From the NCBI GenBank assembly GCA_963930645.1, contig OZ005652.1:350138602-350202601 (forward strand): a DNA stretch of 64,000 nt. The letters run 5' to 3'. Within the stretch, counting starts at the first letter, position 1; each line of letters begins with the position of its first letter. This document shows, piece after piece, positions 56,791-64,000 of this stretch. Under the pieces are notes generated by a model that worked only from the letters and a program-made list of their open reading frames with translations, made no database searches and was not told where the DNA came from. A program made the translations under genes and the position numbers. This DNA is from Salticus scenicus. Lineage: Eukaryota; Arthropoda; Arachnida; Araneae; Salticidae.

Positions 56791-58547
56791 CTAGCAGGCT
56801 TTGCTGAGCACTATACTTAAATGAGTTGTCAAAATTCCATATTATTATTAATAACCTGAGTAAAAAAGTAAGTTAACCTAAGTAAGTTTCCTCTGTATTT
56901 CGTAGAGGTTTTTCCTGCTCGCAATGTGGGGATTCCGGGTCCACACTGCCTACGGCAGCAACTTACCCGCTTCTTACTTCCCGTTCCCCAGTGGCTAAGT
57001 TAGAAGTTTTGCGAAATCTCACCGTACATAATGCGTACACCTATTCAACATCCACACACCAAAACTCATCATTCTAAGATAATGTAAAGCTAATTCAAAC
57101 AGAATAACGTGCTTTTAAGCGTGTTTATTGTACACACACACACACCCCGACCCCAAGGGGGTAAGTGGGCGAATTTCATAAAATCTCACTACAATAATAA
57201 GTGTCGAATACATATAAACAATTTGCGCACCAAATTTCCTGATCGTAGATCCCATAGATTTTCCAAAACAAATTTAGCGCTGAAAGGGGGTTTCTTGAAT
57301 TTGTAACTCCCCCCCCCCCCTCAAAAAAATTGAAAATAATAAAAAAACAAAAATGTGTTTTTGAAAATATTCTAAAGAAGACACATGGCTGTTTTTAATA
57401 CTTTTGTAACATCTTTAGTAGAGCTCTACTAAAAAATCCGGAATTTCTGAAATTTCCAGCGTGAAAAAAGATTTTTCCCCTCTCTCCTTTTAAGAATCAA
57501 GAATTCTAAAATCGTACATAATGTTTTATTTATACTCAAGTCTAGTCTCATCATGTGCAATTTCTTCACCGTGAAGTAATTTGGGGCAGAGTTATGCTTA
57601 CAAACGTTTTGTTTTTTTTTTTGCTTCCTGTCCCCCTGGGGGAAAGGGGTATTTCAATAAATCTCGTTTCTTTAGGTGTTGGATGCATATAAGCAATCCA
57701 AGAGCCAAACTTCATGACCGCAGCTCTTATAAATTTCCTAGGACAAATTCAGCGCTAAAAAGGGTGTCTCGAATTTGCCCTTTGTAACACATCCCCCCCC
57801 TTTCCCCAAAGGAAAAAAAAATGGTAGATCACAAAAAATCATAAATGTGTTTTAGGAAATATCGTAAGAAAGTCGCATAGCCTTTTTTCAACATATTTAT
57901 TCCGTTTTTGGTAGAGTTCTACGCAAATCAGGAATTTTCTAAGTTATCTGCCAAAAATTGATTTTCCCCCTTCCTTCCCTTAAAAATCAAAAATTCCTAA
58001 ATTGCAGATAATATTTTATTTATACTCATGTCTAGTCTCTCCATGTGGAATTTCTTTATTGTGAAGTAATTAGGAACCGAGTTATGCTTACAAACGTGTT
58101 TTTGTCTTTTGCTGACAGATATAATTTTATAGATATAATTTAAGTAGATATAATAATAAGTTGATAGATATAATTTTAACTTGGGTAAAGACCTAAAATC
58201 TTGCGAAGCGCCGTTGAATTCCATCCAGCCGTTCTCAAGTGACACCCGTACAAACGTGTTTTTGTCTTTTGCTCCCCAGGGGAAAACGCGGGGCAATTTC
58301 TGAAAAGCTGATAGATATAATTTTAAATTGGGTGAAGAACTAAATTCCTGCCAAGCGCCATTGAATTCCGTCCAGCCATTATTGTGTGATGCCCGAACAA
58401 AAAAAGCGACATACAGACACAATGACACACACACATACACACAGGCAAAATTTTCTGAAGTCATTTTTGGCTTTCATGGTGTGTATATCGCAAAATTTTT
58501 CGATTCTAACATATTTACAGACAAAAGTCTGATTTTATTAATATAGA
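56791..58547 (-). mobile_element. Non-autonomous Helitron D (1,757 bp)
   Basis: Minus strand: TCTATATTAATAAAATC start (58547, preceded by A) and CAAAGCCTGCTAG end (56791, followed by T). The 3' end resembles Helitrons B/C. The body holds internal ~487-bp tandem units beginning near 57105, 57592 and 58079, each with ACAAACGTTTT/CCCC-rich and AGCGCTGAAA-type segments. No coding region. Confidence 0.82.
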
Positions 58548-59056
58548 TAAAAAGTACAGCATAATGTGTATATTTTTAGTATTTTTATGTTGTATATTCT
58601 TTATTTATATTTCAGTGCGTATTCCATTAAATTCCTTTTAAAAATCCTATTAATGCATTAGTAGTCACATATATATTGGTCTATTTGCGCCCATTGATTA
58701 TAAATTTCCCCAACAGATCACCCCTTAAAAATAAAGTATGAAAATTCTGTGTAACTAACCTTGAGTGGATGTTCTCTAACATAGTCTGTTTTCAAGTCAT
58801 TCTTGATATTTTGTTAGCAGTTAAAAACATTTTACTTCTCAAATCGATATTTGACTGTGACGCGACTATTAATGTTGATTATTTTTTTCCCCACTTCTAG
58901 TTTTTCAGAAAGGTTAGAGGTTTGCGGGACAAGTTTTGCGTGAATTAAAGGCAGCTCATATTTTTCTACTGGCTTTCCCCTAATACTAAACAACAGCGAG
59001 GAATAGACCGACATGTGGCTACTAGCGTTATAAAAAATGACGCAACTACTCTCATG

Positions 59057-59228
59057 CAGTGGCGTCACCAGAAAAAATTCCAAGGGGGGCACAACCTGAA
59101 AAAATATATATATTTTTTTTAAATAAAATTCTGATAGCATAGTTTTAAAGGTAAAGAAAAAAATGCTAATTAGAATTTTCCAGGGGGAGGCAAGTGCCCC
59201 CCCTTGCCTCATTGTCCTGACACCCATG
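59057..59228. mobile_element. hAT-like MITE (172 bp)
   Basis: Starts CAGTGGCGTCACCAG and AAGGGGGGCAC; ends with an eroded inverse (AAGTGCCCCCCC ... CTGACACCCATG). Flanking CTCTCATG and CTCTTGTG form an 8-bp duplication with two mismatches. Confidence 0.55.
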
Positions 59229-59749
59229 CTCTTGTGTAACTTGAACAAGAAGAGCGTCACCCATGTTTGGGTGGTGCGGTGCTCACGAAAGCATATCCAT
59301 CACCCATATCTGGGTGACACGGAGACGAACATGTTAAATTTTATTAACTCGAATACCTCCACATTACCCTATTTACACAAACAAAATGTACTGCTGTCTG
59401 CATCCAAGTGCTTCCATATCTTTACTATATAACTAATGACGTAATAATCATAATGAAGGAAAATGGATATTTGCCTATAATAATGAATGGTAGTAAAGTA
59501 CCGCTCTATAAAGTCGCCAAAAAAGACACTACCAACACCAAATGGAATATCCTTACTGGTAACTTTTTACCGCCACATTTTTAAAACAAGCTGCATTCAT
59601 TTCTTATTATGTCACATCTTTTTCCTAATACATCAAAAATGGATGAGAAACGACACTCAATAAAAATTTGGGATTTGCCTGAACAGAGGAAGAATCTGTC
59701 AGTTTATTTCAAGCAAAAGACATTTAGCCTAAAGTTACTTCTTGTGCAA

Positions 59750-59890
59750 AAAAATTCGTAGAACTAACATTTATTAAAATTTTTTTTTATATGTAAACTG
59801 TGTGTTATCGTCAATAAAGTTTGCTTGGCGAGATTTGCAGCATTATTAACATTTTTGTTTGGTGAGATTTTCACCAGCAAAATGGAAAAG
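59750..59890. repeat. Dispersed repeat, inverted relative of 37012-37145
   Basis: Contains GAACTAACATTTATTAAAA and CTTGGCGAGATTTGCAGCAT, inverse of the 37-kb copy. Confidence 0.7.
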
Positions 59891-61172
59891 TACCGATAAT
59901 AATAAACCTTATTTAAAAAAAAATGATTAAGCAATATATCATTTGTTCCTAGTCATTAAATAATATGAAAGAGCCTGACAGTTTATCCAAAATTAAATCA
60001 ATTTACAAAAGCTTTATAAGCTTTTAATTGTTGAAAATTAGCTACTAAACAATGAAAATAAATGCTAGTTTTCATGTACTATGCAAATAAAATAACTTTA
60101 GAATTTGCTTAAAATATGGATTAAATGTTAGATTAGTTGATGAGTATACATAAATTTTCTGAAGCTAAAAATATAAAAGATACAAATACATTAATATTTC
60201 TAAACTAAGTTTTAAAAAGCTGCATGTAAACAATCTATAACAAAAAAAGTTCAACTAATTTTTTTAAAAAACAAAAACTGCATTAAACTTCATATATAAG
60301 TGTGAATATCCTTTTATTTTTTATTTTATCTCCCTCGGATAATACACATGGAGAGACATTTCCTGGAAAACAATTACATTTAAACATTTCCGTATTTTTA
60401 ATCACGGATACGTTAATAAATAAATATAAACAAAAACGCAAGCATATGCTAGGTCACATGTTTCTCTCAGCCAATCATTACGGTTTATCGTTTAAAATAA
60501 TCGTTGTATTGGAAACCGGAAATCACAAACTTGCGATCAGCCATCGTCATTTGTGAGCGACTGAAATTGTTGCGTTTGGAATGAAACATTCTTGGCGATC
60601 ACAAATTTCGGATTTGTGATCACTCGCTTGCGAGCGAGCGAGCGTTGCAGTCTGGATGTAACCGTAAATGAATGGAATTTACAATGTCAGAATATATGTT
60701 AAATATTTTCATTGTTTATGTTTCAATATAATTAACTGTGGTAGACACAAGACACAAAGAGGTGTGTACAACTGATATTTCATGTTTCAATATTTATCTT
60801 TTAAACAAACAAACAAACAACAACAACAACAACAAAAAAAAAAAACAGTGTATTTCATTTTAAGAATACAACGAGAGAAAAAAATATTTTGACCCAAGTC
60901 TCTTCCCCCTTTTTTTTTTTTTTTTTTAACAATATCAATTCATTGAAAACCAAAAATTTCCTCCCAGTAATTCGGACCAGCCTGCAAAAACTGAGAAACA
61001 TGAGTAGCTGACGTCTCAGCCATCAATAAGAAATTATTAGGAAACAATATACTGAATTGCAGTCTAACTTAATGTATAAAAAATAATTTTCTAACATCAA
61101 TGCGCATTTGATGTTTTGGGAAAAAAAATACTTTAGTATCAAACAATTTTCCTAAACTCATGTATTTTAAAT
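59891..61172. other. Non-coding stretch
   Basis: No supported gene. The part to 60664 may be interior of the Harbinger-like element. Simple repeats (AAAC)n/(AAC)n lie at 60805-60835 and a T run near 60911-60928. Confidence 0.5.
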
Positions 61173-62449
61173 CTATAAATTTACATTTAAATTTTTCTCT
61201 TGCTTAAATAGTTTGCTGACATGCAACTTTATCTCTTTTTCTCTATCATCTTGAATGTGTTTAATTAAATAATTCCCATTCCTGAACTTTTTTAGAATGA
61301 CATGTGGACTTGAGTATTTTGGTTGTAAAGCAGTTGTACCTTTAAATATCGGAATGAATACTTTATCGCCTATCTCAAATTTCAGTCTATTTCTACCACC
61401 TATGTATTTTTGATGTGTGGAAAACTATTTTTTTTCATTTTCAACTACACATTTTTTAAATTCTTCTTGTTGATCTTTAATTTCCTCTAGATAGGGTGAA
61501 AAATGTGCTGCATATCTGGGATTTGAATGGGATTCCATGGGTGTATTTAAGCGTCTACCGAAAAATAGTTCAGCTGGAGTATATTGAGTTACTACATTTA
61601 TGGAATTATTGTAGTGTAGTTTGAAAAAATATAAACTATCTGACCATTCTATAATCTTATCAGATATGGAGGAAATACATTGTTTCATAGTTCTGTGAGC
61701 TCTTTTTATAACACTGTTTCCCTGTGGATAATATATAGAACTCTTACGGTGTTGAATGTTCAATGATTTAAGAAAATTTTGAAACTGTTCAGAAAAGAAA
61801 CTCTTCCCATTATCTGACAAAAGGATTTTTGGTATTCCAAAATTTGAAAAATATATATTTAATTGCTTTATTATAGTTGAAGAATTACAATTGTGAATAG
61901 GATAAGCTTCTAAAAACCTAGAATAATAATCGACCACAGTGAGTATATAGATTTTATTATCATGTGACCTAGGCAACTTTCCTACCAAATCTATCGCTAT
62001 GAACTCTCCAGGTGCCCAGTGACTTTTCGGTATCATGTCTGTAACAGTTTTTCTTTTAGATTTATTTTCCAAACACTTTTGACAGTTATTACAAAAATTT
62101 TTTGTATCATTATACATTCCTCTCCAGTAGTATTTACTTGAGAGATTTTCATAGGTTTTTTTAACACCAAAATGAGGAGCATGAGCTGCTTTTAAACAAT
62201 CTGTAATTAACGCCTTAGGAATATTGATTTTATTTAAAATTTGCTTATTTTTTCCCTTTTTCTGCCCTGGTTTAAGTTTAATCATTGTTAATTGTGTGTT
62301 AGGATCTATAAAATATTGATTCTTTAATGTTTTGTCATTTTCAGAAATTTTTTTCACTATTGACGAGATAAAGTTATCCTGTTGTTAGAGTTTTACAATA
62401 TTTTCACACGAAAGATTTTTATCCACAGCAAACATGTTTGTGTTATTTA

Positions 62450-62662
62450 CAGTCGGTAACAAAAGTGTCCGAACACTAGCAAAAATTCCTATGTAAAAAA
62501 TGTACACTTCATACAATTCTGTTAAATAAATCCTTATCGAATCTTATTCTTAGACTGACTAAGAAGAGGATTCGACAAGGATTTATTTAACAAAACCGTA
62601 TGAAGTGTACTTTTCTCACATAGGAATTTTTGCTAGTGTTCGGACACTTTTTTTACCGACTG
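62450..62662. mobile_element. Tc1/mariner-like MITE, copy 2
   Basis: CAGTCGGTAACAAAAGTGTC at the left and its inverse at the right, flanked by TA (62448-62449, 62663-62664). It is inserted in the gypsy D coding sequence. Shares arms with 37981-38206. Confidence 0.9.
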
Positions 62663-62927
62663 TACTACAGTTTTCTCCTCAAATACTCTAGTTAAAAAAT
62701 CAGCAGGATTTTTAAAACCAGGAATATGCTGAATTGTATAGTCAAAATCCTGTAGGAAAAGTAACCGTCTAGCAACTATATCCGGTTGCTTATCTAATTG
62801 TATGTGGTACATAAGAGGCTTAGCATCAGTTAAAATAATAACATTTTTCCCATAAAGTTGTTCTCTAAAATGCTTTACAGCAAGAAAAATAGCATATAGC
62901 TCTCTTCGAATGGATGGATATCTAGAC

Positions 62928-63242
62928 TATAGAATAATAATAAAGGAAGAAGGAGCATATACGTTTTGGTTTCGGTTATTAAAATCCAGGAATGCCGGGT
63001 ATTGGGTTGTAACAATGCTTCAATCTCATTGGTTGGCGACTTATTGGCGAGATTTTTGAATCGTCTCATCTCTCTGTCAGTGAGACAGCACCCACAACAA
63101 TCAGCGATAAAAGTGCCGAGTATGGGTGCCCTCCTTTAACGTTTTGAGTAGCAAAAATAGCTTCTGCTGGCAATTCACTAGAAGTGGTTTGTAAGCATTA
63201 GACTATTGACGTGCTCCTTCTTCTTTTATTATTATTCTATGA
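62928..63242. mobile_element. hAT-like MITE Y, intact copy (315 bp)
   Basis: TATAGAATAATAATAAAGG (first base changed from C) and its inverse ending TTCTATG. The 8-bp duplication ATCTAGAC (62920-62927, 63243-63250) is perfect. It interrupts gypsy D RNase H. Confidence 0.92.
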
Positions 63243-63365
63243 TCTAGACTCAGCTCGTGTAAATAATTTAGAAAAAAATTCAACTGGATAAAATTGGTTA
63301 TTGTGTTTCTGCATGATAATGCCACAGGCAGCTTTTCTGCTTGCATCCGTGATGAGATAGAGTGG

Positions 63366-64000
63366 TAACACATTTCGCAACATATAGTTTTTTCCCTGTG
63401 AAGGTGTAAATATCATTTTAGATGAACTTTTAGAGCACATTTCACACACCCACAGAGTTATTAATGAATAAATATGTGTTGATTTTGGTCGCTCTCTTGA
63501 GAAAATACTTTAGAACACTTTTCGCAAATGAGTGATTCTTCTTGATTAATAATACATAATTATTAGAAAACACTTTCACCACACTGTTATCACTCACAGC
63601 TGTTGAATTAGCTCTCTCTGTTGAGAAAATTATTTATAACATTTTTCACACACATATGGCTTTTCTTTGGGTAACATATTTCACACACATATGGCTTTTC
63701 TTTAGGAGTGTGAATGATTATTTAAATGGATTTTGCCACAGAAATATTGGCGATTGCATAGATGTATAAATAGGTGTCTCCTATGAGAAAAATCTTTAGA
63801 ACACATGAATCTCTATCATATGGCTTTTCTTTGGGCAACATATTTCACACACATATGGCTGAAAATACTTTAGAGCACTTTTCACAAATAAGTGATTCTT
63901 CTAAAATGCATCAATACCTTTTTTAGAGTAAATGAAATCTTTTCCGCAAATGCTTCAAATATCCATATATTTCAGAAAGGCTACATCTTTGATGCATGTT
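63366..64000 (-). pseudogene. Second copy of the zinc-finger remnant (runs off window)
   Basis: Matches 52079-52713 with a constant offset of 11,287 and only a handful of substitutions by eye, no net indel. It encodes the same broken C2H2 parts (CEMCSKSSSK frame at its left edge). The left breakpoint lies inside the gypsy D RNase H region; the right end is beyond the window. Confidence 0.9.

Larger units (their letters stand above)
56375..59337. mobile_element. Possible decayed piggyBac-like element
   Basis: TTAACACGTTCATCTCC at the left and GGAGACGAACATGTTAA at the right are inverse with two mismatches, each with TTAA. Inner CACCCATATCTGGGTG is palindromic. No transposase; Helitron D and a hAT-like MITE lie inside. 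Two unrelated solo ends remain possible. Confidence 0.4.
53198..60664. mobile_element. Candidate PIF/Harbinger-like element (7.5 kb) or two facing copies
   Basis: Left end CCGTTACATCCAGACTG and right end inverse CAGTCTGGATGTAACCG (one mismatch), each flanked by TAA (53195-53197, 60665-60667). TWA duplication is typical of PIF/Harbinger. Subterminal sequences also match in inverted orientation (TTTCAATCCAAACGCAACA / TTCATTCCAAACGCAACAA, and repeated GATCACAAAT). No transposase frame was found inside. It contains Helitron D and others. Confidence 0.5.
61173..63365 (-). pseudogene. Ty3/gypsy element D: RNase H and integrase, degraded
   Basis: Reading on the minus strand: RNase H (YLITDASRKAACGIIMQ, 63350-63251), an 8-bp-duplicated MITE (62928-63242), then RELYAIFLAVKHF and TDAKPLMYHIQLDKQPD (62910-62680), a second MITE (62450-62662), a stop near 62386, and an integrase frame 62357-61425. 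The integrase keeps HHCC (HAPHFGVKKTYENL...CQKC) and the first two Asp residues (AIDLVGK, LLSDNGKSF), but the catalytic Glu is Lys (GNSVIKRAHR). A TAG at 61425-61427 precedes the C-terminal tail (EIGDKVFIPIFKGT), which ends at 61173. The RT part is missing: at 63366 the sequence switches to the duplicated zinc-finger segment. Confidence 0.9.

Noticed and set aside
57997..58464. 155-codon minus-strand frame
   Set aside because: It consists of the tandem units of Helitron D; the repeated GWTEFNGA/GWMEFNGA segments reflect DNA repeats, not a supported protein.
58832..59260. 142-codon minus-strand frame
   Set aside because: It runs across the hAT-like MITE and low-complexity T-rich bases; no recognisable protein features.
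1..64000. CRISPR arrays, bacterial operons, rRNA genes
   Set aside because: The window is eukaryotic TE DNA; repeats found are LTRs, TIRs and tandem units, not regularly spaced short direct repeats.

Overview
This is a eukaryotic, strongly AT-rich window with no recognisable intact host gene. Nearly everything that can be named is transposable-element (TE) DNA: LTR retrotransposons (BEL/Pao and Ty3/gypsy), Helitrons, MITEs of several superfamilies, a tRNA-derived SINE, and decayed C2H2 zinc-finger sequence. The TE mix, the GT-AG introns in the Helitron gene and the zinc-finger linker style (KEKPYVCEIC) fit an arthropod, most plausibly a chelicerate such as a spider. That assignment is inference, not proof.

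Layout. 1-1594: 3' end of BEL/Pao element A (integrase, polypurine tract, LTR), lying in an older gag-like gene. 1922-5995: complete 4.07-kb gypsy element B (minus strand) with 199-bp LTRs and an AGTAC target duplication; it splits the same gag-like gene. 8452-17047: Helitron A with Rep and Pif1-like helicase domains, carrying a 2,684-bp internal tandem duplication. 18778-19093: SINE with a 14-bp target duplication. 21205-34895: two near-identical non-autonomous Helitrons (B and C, minus strand) joined head to tail with no spacer. The second is split by a very young 10.6-kb gypsy element C (23015-33616) with 1.23-kb LTRs and long gag and pol ORFs. 35532-49802: a hAT-like MITE split by BEL/Pao element B. 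The 5' LTR of that BEL element is itself split by a 7.6-kb block (35870-43426) that carries its own older nested TEs.

50230-51336 holds a second copy of a 1.1-kb dispersed repeat. 51838-52720 is zinc-finger pseudogene sequence, and 635 bp of it recur at 63366-64000. 53198-60664 may be one large PIF/Harbinger-like element with flanking TAA, containing Helitron D and other nested repeats. 61173-63365 is a dead gypsy element D hit by two MITEs.

The nesting gives relative ages: gypsy C and gypsy B are the youngest insertions (near-identical or identical LTRs, perfect target duplications), while gypsy D, BEL B and the zinc-finger arrays are decayed. The most informative structures are the head-to-tail Helitron dimer, the likely self-primed gypsy B (17-nt complementarity between the predicted 5' RNA end and the primer-binding site), the Helitron A duplication, and the TE-bearing block inside a BEL LTR.
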